From positions 1-64,000 of the forward strand of contig JALQYQ010000010.1 of the NCBI GenBank assembly GCA_023262855.1: DNA of 64,000 nucleotides, written 5' to 3'. The DNA comes from Crocinitomicaceae bacterium. GTDB taxonomy: Bacteria > Bacteroidota > Bacteroidia > Flavobacteriales_D > Crocinitomicaceae. The notes below the pieces were generated by a model, which saw nothing but the letters and a program-made list of their open reading frames with translations, made no database searches and was not told the DNA's origin. This document shows, piece after piece, positions 27,572-36,896 of the stretch; position 1 is the stretch's first letter, and every line of letters begins with the position of its first letter. A program made the translations under genes and the position numbers.

Positions 27572-27979
27572 TTATTTACCTGAAAATACCATTGTTTTTT
27601 CTTGATATCCGTTCAAGTACAAACTGTATGTTTCGAGAATTCCTTTGAACACTTTTAAAAATTCATCCGTTGTGAATTTCGTGCGATCAATCAAAATAAC
27701 AAGTGCTTTGGAATCACCTTTTTGTTCAACAGATACGCACAGATCCTTTTTAATTAACTCTTCTTTGAGTTGATTGAAAGATGACGTTAATTTTGAATAA
27801 TCTTCAAGTGTGAACGTAAATTCAGTGTACAAATCTTTGAAATTTGCAAACCCTTGTTGGTGATTCAAATAAATTTTTGATTCTAAATCTCGTGCAGAGA
27901 TTTCTTGATATTGAGCGGTTAAATCAAATGAGCATACGCACATAAAGCCCAAAGTAGCAACTAGAATAGTTTTCCTCAT
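27572..27979 (-). CDS. Small secreted protein of unknown function
   Basis: 135 residues with an N-terminal signal peptide (MRKTILVATLGFMCVCSFDLTA). The mature part is mixed charged and alpha/beta-like (DYSKLTSSFNQLKEEL; SKALVILIDRTKFTTDEF). No family recognised. It lies 31 bp upstream of the large repeat protein on the same strand and may be cotranscribed with it. Confidence 0.6.
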   Translation of the reverse strand: MRKTILVATLGFMCVCSFDLTAQYQEISARDLESKIYLNHQQGFANFKDLYTEFTFTLEDYSKLTSSFNQLKEELIKKDLCVSVEQKGDSKALVILIDRTKFTTDEFLKVFKGILETYSLYLNGYQEKTMVFSGK

Positions 27980-28143
27980 TGGTAATAGTAATAGTAAATG
28001 ACTAGTGTTATTTAAAACGTTAAACCGTTAAAAATAGTTGCACTAATGTAATAAATTTTAATTATTTAACCAATACCAGTCAACATGAATTTTAAATCGT
28101 TCACATAATTTCTTTTTCTCTTGCATCAATACCACAAAAATGG

Positions 28144-28151
28144 TATTTTTG
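28144..28151 (+). promoter_or_regulatory. suf operon promoter
   Basis: TATTTTTG matches TAnnTTTG, with TTG at 28121-28123 (20-nt spacing). It gives a leader of about 50 nt before sufA. Confidence 0.65.
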
Positions 28152-28165
28152 CAAAGGATTTAGCT

Positions 28166-28190
28166 TTTATTTATAATTAATCTAAATAAA
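28166..28190 (+). promoter_or_regulatory. Inverted repeat in the suf leader, candidate operator
   Basis: TTTATTTA and TAAATAAA form 8-bp inverted arms around a 9-nt centre, 14 nt after the -7 element. This is where an Fe-S or iron repressor could bind. It is pure AT-rich sequence, so chance is a real alternative. Confidence 0.3.
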
Positions 28191-28207
28191 GAATTAATTA
28201 AAGAACA

Positions 28208-28531
28208 ATGATAACAGTAACTGATACAGCCAAAAAGCAAGCATTACGCTTGATGGAGGACGATGGGAAAGAAGGTTTTTTCATTCGTGTTGGAGTTGAA
28301 GGTGGCGGATGTTCGGGATTGATGTATCAATTAACATTCGACAACGAAGAAAAAGAAGGAGATAAGGCGTTTGAAGACAATGGAATCAAAGTAGTTGTCG
28401 ATAAAAAAAGCTATTTGTATTTAATAGGTACAACTCTAGACTTTTCTGGCGGCTTAAATGGAAAAGGATTTGTTTTTAACAATCCAAACGCAGGTAGAAC
28501 CTGTGGATGTGGTGAATCATTTTCGCTCTAA
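28208..28531 (+). CDS. sufA: Iron-sulfur assembly A-type carrier
   Basis: 107 residues, IscA/SufA/ErpA family. The three conserved cysteines are in GGGCSGLMY and RTCGCGES. It is the first gene of sufABCD, 24 bp before sufB. A-type carriers pass clusters from the scaffold to apo-proteins. Confidence 0.93.
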   Translation: MITVTDTAKKQALRLMEDDGKEGFFIRVGVEGGGCSGLMYQLTFDNEEKEGDKAFEDNGIKVVVDKKSYLYLIGTTLDFSGGLNGKGFVFNNPNAGRTCGCGESFSL

Positions 28532-28555
28532 CTATTAATTTCTCAAGCACTAAAA

Positions 28556-30007
28556 ATGGGATATACAGAAAACGAATTAGCCAAAGACCTTGAAAATCAA
28601 GAGTACAAATTTGGCTTCGTTACAAATATCGATTCCGACAAGGCTCCAAAAGGTCTTGATGAAAGCATCATTCGTTTCATTTCAGCTAAGAAAAATGAGC
28701 CCGAATGGATGTTAGAATATCGTTTAAAAGCATTTTCAATTTGGAAAGAAATGGTTGAACCATCTTGGGCACACGTTCATTATGAAAAACCAGATTTTCA
28801 GGAAATCACTTATTATTCAGCCCCAAAGCAAACCAAGAAATATGAATCTTGGGACGATGTAGATCCAGAAATGAAAGCTACCATGGCTAAACTTGGTATT
28901 TCACTGGAAGAGCAACAACGATTAACAGGAACCAATGTCGCAGTTGATTTCGTGATGGATTCTGTTTCTGTTGCAACATCCTTTAAAGCGAAACTAGCAG
29001 AACTTGGAATTATCTTTTGCTCGTTTTCAGAAGCAGTTCAGGAGCATCCAGAATTGGTGAGGAAATACATGGGTTCAGTTGTTCCAATGACCGATAACTT
29101 TTATGCTGCTTTGAATTGTGCCGTATTCACAGATGGTTCTTTCTGCTACATTCCAAAAGGCGTGAAATGTCCAATGGAATTATCAACCTACTTCCGAATC
29201 AATGAAGGCGGAACAGGACAATTCGAACGCACCTTGGTGGTAGCCGATCAAGGTTCATACGTTTCTTATTTGGAAGGTTGTACTGCTCCACAACGCGATG
29301 AAAACCAATTACACGCTGCTGTTGTTGAATTAATCGCTTTGGACGATGCTGAAATAAAATATTCAACTGTACAAAACTGGTATCCCGGCGATAAAGAAGG
29401 AAAAGGTGGAGTTTTCAATTTTGTAACAAAACGTGGAATGTGCGAACGAAATGCTAAAATTTCGTGGACACAGGTTGAAACTGGTTCGGCGGTTACGTGG
29501 AAATATCCGTCTTGTATTTTGAAAGGAGACAATTCGGTTGGTGAGTTTTACTCGGTTGCAGTAACAAACAATTTCCAACAAGCTGATACTGGAACTAAAA
29601 TGGTTCACCTAGGACGTAATACAAAAAGTACCATCATCTCAAAAGGAATTTCAGCAGGAAAATCGCAAAACTCATACCGTGGATTGGTACAAATTCACAA
29701 AAACGCATCAAACGCACGAAACTTCTCGCAATGTGATTCCTTGTTAATGACTGACGAATGTGGGGCTCACACGTTTCCGTATATTGAATGTAAAAACAGT
29801 TCAGCAAAAATTGAACACGAAGCAACTACTTCAAAAATCGGTGAAGATCAAATCTTCTATTGCTTGCAACGTGGTATTTCTGAAGAAAAAGCAATTAGTT
29901 TAATTGTAAATGGTTACTGCAAAGAAGTATTAAATCAGTTGCCAATGGAATTTGCTGTAGAAGCACAAAAATTATTAGCAATTAGTCTCGAAGGATCAGT
30001 AGGATAA
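28556..30007 (+). CDS. sufB: Fe-S cluster assembly protein SufB
   Basis: 483 residues, the scaffold subunit of the SufBCD complex. Typical segments include [22 protein letters not shown] (start of the beta-helix), SYLEGCTAP and [20 protein letters not shown] near the C-terminus, with conserved Cys and Glu for cluster building. It is followed by sufC after 12 bp. Confidence 0.96.
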   Translation: MGYTENELAKDLENQEYKFGFVTNIDSDKAPKGLDESIIRFISAKKNEPEWMLEYRLKAFSIWKEMVEPSWAHVHYEKPDFQEITYYSAPKQTKKYESWDDVDPEMKATMAKLGISLEEQQRLTGTNVAVDFVMDSVSVATSFKAKLAELGIIFCSFSEAVQEHPELVRKYMGSVVPMTDNFYAALNCAVFTDGSFCYIPKGVKCPMELSTYFRINEGGTGQFERTLVVADQGSYVSYLEGCTAPQRDENQLHAAVVELIALDDAEIKYSTVQNWYPGDKEGKGGVFNFVTKRGMCERNAKISWTQVETGSAVTWKYPSCILKGDNSVGEFYSVAVTNNFQQADTGTKMVHLGRNTKSTIISKGISAGKSQNSYRGLVQIHKNASNARNFSQCDSLLMTDECGAHTFPYIECKNSSAKIEHEATTSKIGEDQIFYCLQRGISEEKAISLIVNGYCKEVLNQLPMEFAVEAQKLLAISLEGSVG

Positions 30008-30019
30008 AACATTATAGAA

Positions 30020-30775
30020 ATGATTACAATAAAAAATCTACATGCCTCAATTGATGGCAAAGAAATATTAAAAGGCTTGAACTTAGAAGTGAAAGCTGGA
30101 GAAGTTCACGCAATCATGGGGCCAAATGGTGCTGGAAAAAGTACATTAGCATCTGTTTTAGCTGGTCGCGAAGAATATGAAATTACAGAAGGATCGGTTG
30201 ATTTTGATGGACAAGATTTATTAGAATTGTCTACTGAAGATCGTGCTAGAGAAGGTTTATTCTTAGCTTTTCAATATCCAATTGAAATCCCAGGTGTTTC
30301 AAACATTAATTTCTTGCGCACTTCTTTGAATGAAATCAGAGATTACAAAGGTGAAGAACAAATTTCAGCAAAGGATTTCATGGCGTTGGTTCGTGAGAAA
30401 TCTGCCTTGGTTGAATTGGACGCTAAATTGGCGTCACGTTCAGTGAATGAAGGTTTTTCAGGAGGTGAAAAGAAACGTAACGAGATATTCCAAATGGCAA
30501 TGTTGAATCCGAAATTGTCGATTTTGGATGAAACCGATTCTGGTTTGGACATTGATGCTTTGCGCATTGTGGCTAATGGTGTAAACAAATTGAAATCACC
30601 TGAAAATGCTACAATTGTGATTACACATTACCAACGTCTATTGGATTATATCGTCCCAGATGTTGTACATGTTTTGTACAATGGTAAAATTGTAAAATCA
30701 GGTCCAAAAGAATTAGCATTGGAATTGGAAGAAAAAGGATACGATTGGATCAAAGCAGAAGTTGACGCTCAATAA
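30020..30775 (+). CDS. sufC: Fe-S cluster assembly ATPase SufC
   Basis: 251 residues, cytosolic ABC-type ATPase of SufBCD. Walker A GPNGAGKST, signature FSGGEKKRNE, Walker B LSILDETDSGLD and the switch His in VITHYQRL are all present. It is 10 bp before sufD. Confidence 0.97.
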   Translation: MITIKNLHASIDGKEILKGLNLEVKAGEVHAIMGPNGAGKSTLASVLAGREEYEITEGSVDFDGQDLLELSTEDRAREGLFLAFQYPIEIPGVSNINFLRTSLNEIRDYKGEEQISAKDFMALVREKSALVELDAKLASRSVNEGFSGGEKKRNEIFQMAMLNPKLSILDETDSGLDIDALRIVANGVNKLKSPENATIVITHYQRLLDYIVPDVVHVLYNGKIVKSGPKELALELEEKGYDWIKAEVDAQ

Positions 30776-30785
30776 CAGAAAACCG

Positions 30786-32078
30786 ATGAACGAACTTATT
30801 CAAGAATCAAAAGTCGCGGCCTTTGTAGAGCATCTGCCTCAAACAATGTTGGCAATTGACAAAGAACTTGTTTCAAAAGCTATTGCAACAATTAAGACTA
30901 CAGATTTTCCTACAACACGCACAGAAGCATGGAAATACACGCGACTTGCTAGAATCGCAGCTATTTCAACAGCGAATCAAACTGCACGTGAAGGGAAAAA
31001 TTTAAGCCGTGAAGACATTCATTCAAGCTATCAAATTACAAAAGATGGTTTAACATTTGTGTTTGAAAATGGTGTGTTTAGAAGTGATTTGTCTTCTGGT
31101 GAATTTCCTGCTGGTGCCACAATCAAACCATTGACAGGTTGCACAAAAGAAGAACTTGCTATTGTTGGAAAATCACTTACATTAGAAAACGAAGTATTCA
31201 ATGCGATGAACACTGCTTATGCAGTTGATGGAATGTACATTTCCATTCAAGATAAAGCAATTATTGATGCTCCGATTCAATTAATTCATCTGATTACAGG
31301 AAAAAACACCGTTTCAAATCTTCGCAATATTATTCAGATTGGAAAATTTGCCAAAGCAGAAATCATGCAGTCCTATTTTGCATTAGACGCTGAAGCATCT
31401 TTCACGAATGTTGTAACTGAAGTAATTGTGGCTGAAAATGCGCATTTAACGATCAATAAATTGCAATACGAAGAAGAAGGAAATTATCACATTTCTACGG
31501 AGCAAGTTGATCAAGCAAAAGACTCAACATTCACGATCAATACAATGTCTTTAAATGGAACTTTGGTTCGCAATAATTTAAACATCGAAGTAAATGGCGT
31601 GAATTGCATGACCAACCTTCATGGTGCTTATGTATTGAAAAGTAATCAGCATGTTGACAACCACACAATCGTTGATCACAAACAACCGCATTGCGAATCA
31701 AATGAGTTGTACAAAGGTGTGATGGACGAAAAATCCACTGGTGTTTTCAACGGAAAAGTCTTTGTGCGCAAAGACGCTCAAAAAATTAACGCCTTTCAAT
31801 CGAACGGAAATGTCTTGTTGAGCGATGATGCAAGCATTAATTCAAAACCTGAATTAGAGATCTACGCGGATGACGTAAAATGTTCACATGGTTCGACAAC
31901 AGGTCAGTTAGATGAAGAAGCGGTATTCTACTTGCGTGCACGTGGAATTTCTGAAAAGTCAGCGCGCCACTTGATGGTTTCTGCATTTATCGAAGATGTG
32001 GTGACTAAAATTGAAAATGAAGCGTTTCTGAATTACACACATTCGCTACTAAAAGAACGATTTGGTTGGGATTTCTAA
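30786..32078 (+). CDS. sufD: Fe-S cluster assembly protein SufD
   Basis: 430 residues, the SufB paralogue in SufBCD. TRTEAWKYTRL at the N-terminus and the C-terminal DDVKCSHGSTTGQLDEEAVFYLRARGI are diagnostic. The ATG at 30786 lies just after the sufC stop; the in-frame ATG at 30762 would overlap sufC. A terminator follows, so no sufS or sufE is in this operon. Confidence 0.95.
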   Translation: MNELIQESKVAAFVEHLPQTMLAIDKELVSKAIATIKTTDFPTTRTEAWKYTRLARIAAISTANQTAREGKNLSREDIHSSYQITKDGLTFVFENGVFRSDLSSGEFPAGATIKPLTGCTKEELAIVGKSLTLENEVFNAMNTAYAVDGMYISIQDKAIIDAPIQLIHLITGKNTVSNLRNIIQIGKFAKAEIMQSYFALDAEASFTNVVTEVIVAENAHLTINKLQYEEEGNYHISTEQVDQAKDSTFTINTMSLNGTLVRNNLNIEVNGVNCMTNLHGAYVLKSNQHVDNHTIVDHKQPHCESNELYKGVMDEKSTGVFNGKVFVRKDAQKINAFQSNGNVLLSDDASINSKPELEIYADDVKCSHGSTTGQLDEEAVFYLRARGISEKSARHLMVSAFIEDVVTKIENEAFLNYTHSLLKERFGWDF

Positions 32079-32094
32079 CCAAACTCATTGATAC

Positions 32095-32130
32095 AAAAAA
32101 GGCGTCTATTTGATTAGACGCCTTTTTTTA
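32095..32130. terminator. suf operon terminator, bidirectional
   Basis: AAAAAAGGCGTCTA / TAGACGCCTTTTTT stem with a short loop between the convergent sufD and HEAT-like genes. Confidence 0.9.
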
Positions 32131-32709
32131 TTCATTGAAAAAATCAATATCATCATCTTCATCCATACTATCAAAATCCTTAATAATCATGGCAATTTCA
32201 CTCATGATTTGCGATTTTTGAGGATCTTTTGGATCAGTGTCTTCTAAATATTCTCTTAAATGCAATTTTGCTTCTAAGACATGTCGCTCTTCAATTGGAC
32301 CGGCCATGTTTTCAATAATTGTCAAACAATCCAGCGCTTCCATAAAATCACCATCAACAGCGATTTCGACAAAATCAGGCAAGAAGTACGTATAATCCAA
32401 CTTACTATTCCAAATTGTTGTGAGCAATTGTTGGCGGATCGGTAAATAATCTGAATCATTTACCAAACGCATCATTTCATCGACTGCTGAACTATCTTTT
32501 AAACTGCATAGAAACTCAACAATTTCCTCTCTAATTTTTGGCGATAAATCAGTCATTAACAACGCAGCCATTGGCTCCAAAATAGAACTATCACCATTTG
32601 CTTGTAAGGCTTTAATTGATGCACTTGCTTTCGCTTCATTTCCTGACATTAATTCAGCAAGTAAATTTTTAATCTTTAATTTTTGTTGTTTGTTTGACGC
32701 CTCAGCCAT
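32128..32709 (-). CDS. HEAT-repeat-like cytosolic protein with acidic tail
   Basis: 193 residues, all-helical, with HEAT-like units (SSILEPMAALLMTDLSPKIREEIVEFLCSL; VDEMMRLVNDSDYLPIRQQLLTTIW) and an acidic end (DSMDEDDDIDFFNE). No signal peptide. The ATG at 32709 follows a TACCTTTG promoter element. Function unknown; probably protein-protein interaction. Confidence 0.7.
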   Translation of the reverse strand: MAEASNKQQKLKIKNLLAELMSGNEAKASASIKALQANGDSSILEPMAALLMTDLSPKIREEIVEFLCSLKDSSAVDEMMRLVNDSDYLPIRQQLLTTIWNSKLDYTYFLPDFVEIAVDGDFMEALDCLTIIENMAGPIEERHVLEAKLHLREYLEDTDPKDPQKSQIMSEIAMIIKDFDSMDEDDDIDFFNE

Positions 32710-32724
32710 TGTTATTATTTTCTG

Positions 32725-32732
32725 CAAAGGTA
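32725..32732 (-). promoter_or_regulatory. -7 promoter element of the HEAT-like gene
   Basis: TACCTTTG on the minus strand matches TAnnTTTG, 16 nt before the ATG at 32709. Confidence 0.5.
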
Positions 32733-32773
32733 ATTAAATTCACTCCTTAAAAGTGCAAAACAAGAATGTTGAA

Positions 32774-32781
32774 TATCTTTG
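32774..32781 (+). promoter_or_regulatory. -7 promoter element of the solute-binding lipoprotein
   Basis: TATCTTTG matches TAnnTTTG, only 4 nt before the ATG at 32786; near-leaderless start. Confidence 0.5.
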
Positions 32782-32785
32782 TAGC

Positions 32786-33772
32786 ATGAAGTTGTTTTTT
32801 AAAGCCGTTTTTCTGTTGTTACTGATTGTACTTTTTAACGCATGTACAATTGAAGAAGCACGTCCATCCAAAAAGCAACATTTAAGAATTGCCTCGGATT
32901 GCCTGACGAAGAAAGATGAAAAATTGTTCCGAAACTTTGAAAAAAAATACAAAATTGATGTTCACATCGTTTCAATCTCAGCAGATTCTATTCAACAATT
33001 ACTAAAAAAAGATGGCTTAACAACAAATATCGATTGCATTTTGGTCGCTTCAGTTTATGACATGGCTTCTATTTCAGAGGCAAAAATGTTACATGAAAAT
33101 TCGATGAAGGTTGTCACAAAGCAATTGTCTTCTAAATATATATCCGTTAAAAAAGATTTTATTGGAATCGGCTATGATCCTTATGTTTTTTTGACGAAAA
33201 ATGACACCTTGGTCAAATGGAAAAATTATGCAGATCTTGTTAGCAACTATCAATTTACAAGTGATTTAAGTTCTAAAACGGATTTGTATCCTTACTATTC
33301 AACCGTTTACGCCAAAATTCAAAAGAGTGGCCAAAAACAAGTAAAAAAATGGATGAGCCAATTTTTGAAAAACAAACAGGCTACTTTAAATGACTCACTT
33401 CAAATGAACGGGACAAATGCATTTTTTACACTTTATTCACACTACGAAAAAAATAAATCAACCTATAAACACCTTAAAAAGTACAACCTGGTATTCCCTA
33501 ATCAACGAAAAGCGGGTGTTTATTACAACATGGCTTGTTTCGGTATCGTTAAACAAGCAAGGAATTACACAAATGCCCAGTTATTTTTAAACTACCTATT
33601 GATTGACAATGTAAACAAACGAATTACACACCAAATCAGTATTTTTCCTGTAATTACAGGTAAACAAAGTGCATTTTCGTATCAAAACACCCGTTTCAAG
33701 AAATCAAGTGTCACTCCTATTCATCAATCAAAGTTCTACGGCAAAATCAAAATGCTTATAAATAATATTTAA
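32786..33772 (+). CDS. Periplasmic solute-binding-like lipoprotein (orphan)
   Basis: 328 residues. Signal peptide with lipobox (LIVLFNAC). The body resembles the iron/polyamine-type extracellular solute-binding fold: LRIASDCLTKKDEKLFRNFEKKYKIDV, later FIGIGYDPYVFLTKND and GVYYNMACFGIVKQARN. No permease or ATPase is adjacent, so it may bind its ligand for another transporter or act as a sensor. The substrate is not evident. The long ATG at 32753 is rejected because it precedes the promoter. Confidence 0.7.
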   Translation: MKLFFKAVFLLLLIVLFNACTIEEARPSKKQHLRIASDCLTKKDEKLFRNFEKKYKIDVHIVSISADSIQQLLKKDGLTTNIDCILVASVYDMASISEAKMLHENSMKVVTKQLSSKYISVKKDFIGIGYDPYVFLTKNDTLVKWKNYADLVSNYQFTSDLSSKTDLYPYYSTVYAKIQKSGQKQVKKWMSQFLKNKQATLNDSLQMNGTNAFFTLYSHYEKNKSTYKHLKKYNLVFPNQRKAGVYYNMACFGIVKQARNYTNAQLFLNYLLIDNVNKRITHQISIFPVITGKQSAFSYQNTRFKKSSVTPIHQSKFYGKIKMLINNI

Positions 33773-33832
33773 CTTATTTATTTCCATATCATTAAACTTT
33801 TTCTTTTCTTTGCGCAACTGATTGAAACCACC

Positions 33833-34300
33833 ATGACGAGAAAAGAAAAATTTGTTCATCAATTGAACAACTTTGAGAGGATAGAAATATCTTCTTTTCA
33901 CCGAAAAAGAAAACTTCTATTACTTGCAATAGTTACAGGTTTAGTTCTTATTCACAGTATTTTAGCACTTAATTTATTCCCTTCAATTGTTCCGTTAGTA
34001 ACACTCCTAGTTTCATTTGTTACATTAACGAAAATTGTTCTGACCGTTGATAAAACCATTTCAAGTGCTGCAATAAAAGGAGATTCATTGATCTTGAAAA
34101 ATACTCAAAATGAGAACTGTGTTACTTCCGTAAAAAGCATTCGAAAAATGAAAGCTAAGCGCATTGGTAAAACCACTGTGACTTCTATTCAGTTTAACCT
34201 AGATGGTTCAAAAAGAAAGGCAATATTACTTTCAGATAACTCTGAAGTCATTGAGCCCTATGAAGCAATTCGTTCGGCGCAACGTTTATTTAAAAAATAA
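33833..34300 (+). CDS. Small membrane protein of unknown function
   Basis: 155 residues with a basic N-terminus, two transmembrane segments (LLLLAIVTGLVLIHSIL and IVPLVTLLVSFVTLTKIVL, about residues 28-75), then a soluble beta-rich C-terminal domain (DSLILKNTQNENCVTSVKSI). No family recognised. It converges on rnpB, with its stop touching the 3' end of the RNA. Confidence 0.55.
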   Translation: MTRKEKFVHQLNNFERIEISSFHRKRKLLLLAIVTGLVLIHSILALNLFPSIVPLVTLLVSFVTLTKIVLTVDKTISSAAIKGDSLILKNTQNENCVTSVKSIRKMKAKRIGKTTVTSIQFNLDGSKRKAILLSDNSEVIEPYEAIRSAQRLFKK

Positions 34301-34677
34301 AAGGCAAATCTATAAGCCGGGTTCTGTTCTCACATTGCTGTGATTGTCTATCATTTATCTAGCCCCAACTTCACAATTGGGATCAATCGACCTACCCTCC
34401 GAGATCAGGCGAGCAACCCTCAAGCCTCGGTTTACATGGTCTTTCAGTCCGTAAGGTTTACCTTGCAACCAACATCACTGCTGGCACGGTGAGCTCTTAC
34501 CTCGCCTTTTCACCTTTTCCCAAACGAAGCGAACTTGTTTAGGTAGTTTTCCTTTCTGCGGCACTTTCTGTTATCAACCAAAGCTGATACCTTCCCGTTA
34601 GGAAGTACGGCGCTCTATACTGCCCGGACTTTCCTCTCTCCATCTTACGACAGACAGCGATAGACCGATTTGCCTTT
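34300..34677 (-). ncRNA. rnpB: RNase P RNA
   Basis: Catalytic RNA of RNase P, which matures tRNA 5' ends. On the minus strand it starts AAAGGCAAATCGGTC, carries GAGGAAAGTCCGGGC, and near the 3' end has ACAGAACCCGGCTTATAG. The P1 helix closes with AAAGGCAAATC pairing to GATTTGCCTTT. The length of about 378 nt is normal for the bacterial class. A T-rich tail follows the 3' end, and a perfect TATCTTTG element precedes the 5' end. Confidence 0.96.
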
Positions 34678-34680
34678 GTA

Positions 34681-34688
34681 CAAAGATA
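34681..34688 (-). promoter_or_regulatory. rnpB -7 promoter element
   Basis: TATCTTTG on the minus strand matches TAnnTTTG, directly upstream of the mature 5' end of RNase P RNA. Confidence 0.65.
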
Positions 34689-34694
34689 CGTTAT

Positions 34695-35786
34695 TTAACG
34701 CTTGATAAACGATTTAATTCCAAGTCCAGATTCAGACTTCACAATCACCTGATAAGCTCCTGAAGCTAATCCTGACAATTGAATCGTTTCTTTCGTTCCA
34801 TTTGCTTCAACACTCAACACTCGTTCACCCGAGGAATTAATTACCTCAATGCTTTTCATAGGTTGTAATGTTGCTATGAACAATTCATTTTGTGCAGGAT
34901 TTGGATAAATATCCATCGCAATTTCAAGTTCATTGATTCCCGCATCAAGGTGACGATCAATATCACGGTATTCAATCGCGGTAACCGTTTCGTTGCCTAA
35001 TAATTCATTTGTCGTGATTCGAAGAATTGGTTCTTTCTGACCATTTGTCCACCATTCATATTCATGACTTGCAGGAATTGGAATTGGAATCCATGTCGCA
35101 CCAATAAATGGAAACGTATAATACAACGAATCACTTTCAGTAATATCATGTCTAATTCGCAACGCGTTAAATGTTCCAAATGGCGTTGTGATTGAACCAT
35201 AACCATCTACTTCTGTTGTTCTAGTGCGGTGTTGATTCCATTTTGCATCCAAAATTGGGTTAAAATCAACTAATGTATATCCTCTTGAAAAATGAGTATT
35301 TCCAAAAGCTAATGGAAAATCATAGCGCGTTTCAATTGTATCTGACTGGAAAGGAACATCATTTCCCGAAACAACCATTGAATAACCAACACTTGTCAGT
35401 GAATCAGCCGAACGTCTTGTGAAAGCAAACAAATTATCAATTGTTACTGGTAAAAAAGATGTCAACTGAGCAATTGGTAAGGCCGTTGATTCAATGTAAT
35501 AACTAGCCTGATATTTTGAAGGAGCAAATGGTCCAAATAGAAATTGAACAAACGTCGGAGCTCCACTCATTGATCTGAAATCTTTAACTAGTTGGCTATT
35601 TACTGTCAACCCCGAAAAATCCCAAGTATACGCAGCTCCTGTAGATGCAAAATCAATTGTTGGATCTGTTGTTTGACTCATGCGAACGGTATCTCCACCA
35701 GTTGCAAAATCATCTTTAGTTAATGTAATTTGTGAAGAAGCGTATGTGTAAATTGAAATAGAAACGACTAGTAGTAATGTTTTCAT
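34695..35786 (-). CDS. T9SS type A sorting-domain secreted protein
   Basis: 363 residues. Signal peptide through YASSQ, an unrecognised beta-rich body with an AAYTWDFSGL segment, and a C-terminal type A sorting domain (MDIYPNPAQNELFI...GERVLSV...SGLASGAYQVIVKSE..IKSFIKR). It lies 38 bp downstream of the sigma / anti-sigma-like / lipoprotein triplet on the same strand and could be part of or a target of that unit (inference). Confidence 0.8.
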   Translation of the reverse strand: MKTLLLVVSISIYTYASSQITLTKDDFATGGDTVRMSQTTDPTIDFASTGAAYTWDFSGLTVNSQLVKDFRSMSGAPTFVQFLFGPFAPSKYQASYYIESTALPIAQLTSFLPVTIDNLFAFTRRSADSLTSVGYSMVVSGNDVPFQSDTIETRYDFPLAFGNTHFSRGYTLVDFNPILDAKWNQHRTRTTEVDGYGSITTPFGTFNALRIRHDITESDSLYYTFPFIGATWIPIPIPASHEYEWWTNGQKEPILRITTNELLGNETVTAIEYRDIDRHLDAGINELEIAMDIYPNPAQNELFIATLQPMKSIEVINSSGERVLSVEANGTKETIQLSGLASGAYQVIVKSESGLGIKSFIKR

Positions 35787-35824
35787 TTTATTTTTTTCTC
35801 AAAGTTAGTATTAATGCCAGAACA

Positions 35825-36895
35825 TCATTTAAATTCTACTGCAAAAGTTATTGTTGCTTCTAAAGGTAACACTTCATTTGTTGCCACATTTTTCACGAAA
35901 CAATCTATGTTACCCACTATTTTATAAATAGGCTTACCTTGAGAACTTGTTGAATAATAATCAACACCTAAGACTTCAAATTCTGAAAGCTGATTATTTG
36001 CAGATAGCGTTGTATAGGTATTTCCGTCTTTTTTAAATATCAACTTCGTCTTAAAATCCCATTCAACAGTTGAACTATTGTTTTCGAATGAGGCAAAATC
36101 ATCAATGAATTTACCATTCAAGCTACCATCTACCCAAATCGTGCGGGTACGCTTAGTTCCGTTCACAAAATTAATCTCAGCTTTCACGCTGCAGCCATAT
36201 CCAGAAATGATTGTATCCAACTTGTTATTTGTAGAGACAAAATTCCCATTTAAATACCATTTAACACTGCTAACATCCTGCGTATTCTCATCAACCCAAA
36301 CTTGCAAATGTCCATTTTGACCTAGAAAATGTCTTAATTGACATGCTACATTTCTATGATAACCAATAATCATGTCATTAGAAATAGTTGCAGAAGTGCC
36401 ATCGTAAAAATGAACATTCGCACCTACATTGTATTTTCCAGGCTCATTGAATGTCACCGTATTTTGTGATGCGTATTCTCCATCTACAGTCCAATCAATG
36501 AAACTAATTAACGAGCTATTTGGTAATTGGTCTTTGGAAATTGATAATAACGGAGACTGAGGAAGTTTCGCAAATAGAATTCCCTGACTTAATGCATCTG
36601 TGATAGAAGTTTGATCCATATCAATGTTGCCGTTATAGAACCCAAGTTCAAATTCCATTGCACTATTTGCTATTTTCCCAGTAAAAACATCCACATGATG
36701 GAATTGATCAATGAATGTACTCATTAAAAAACCATCATCACCAGCTGTTGCACTAAACGCCTCTGAACCAAGTGTTCCTTCAATTTTGAACACTGGTTTT
36801 TCATCTGGCTTTGGATCCTCAATAATGTCCTTATCACAACTTACAAGGGTAAGAAAGACTATAAAACCAAAGAGATATTTTAGCTTAATTTTCAT
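35825..36895 (-). CDS. Lipoprotein with PKD-like domains, in the sigma/Dma-like operon
   Basis: 356 residues. Lipobox LTLVSC followed by DKD, an acidic start like Bacteroidota lipoprotein surface-export signals. Two PKD/Ig-like stretches are seen: FIDWTVDGEYASQNTVTF..GKYNV and SSVKWYLNGNFVST. It starts 1 nt after the stop of the Dma-like gene, so it is almost certainly cotranslated with the sigma module. It may sense or stabilise the barrel domain (inference). Confidence 0.7.
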   Translation of the reverse strand: MKIKLKYLFGFIVFLTLVSCDKDIIEDPKPDEKPVFKIEGTLGSEAFSATAGDDGFLMSTFIDQFHHVDVFTGKIANSAMEFELGFYNGNIDMDQTSITDALSQGILFAKLPQSPLLSISKDQLPNSSLISFIDWTVDGEYASQNTVTFNEPGKYNVGANVHFYDGTSATISNDMIIGYHRNVACQLRHFLGQNGHLQVWVDENTQDVSSVKWYLNGNFVSTNNKLDTIISGYGCSVKAEINFVNGTKRTRTIWVDGSLNGKFIDDFASFENNSSTVEWDFKTKLIFKKDGNTYTTLSANNQLSEFEVLGVDYYSTSSQGKPIYKIVGNIDCFVKNVATNEVLPLEATITFAVEFK

Positions 36896-36896
36896 A

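Noticed and set aside
34300-34677. Weak ORFs within the RNase P RNA region
   Set aside because: The region folds as RNase P RNA with its diagnostic conserved segments.
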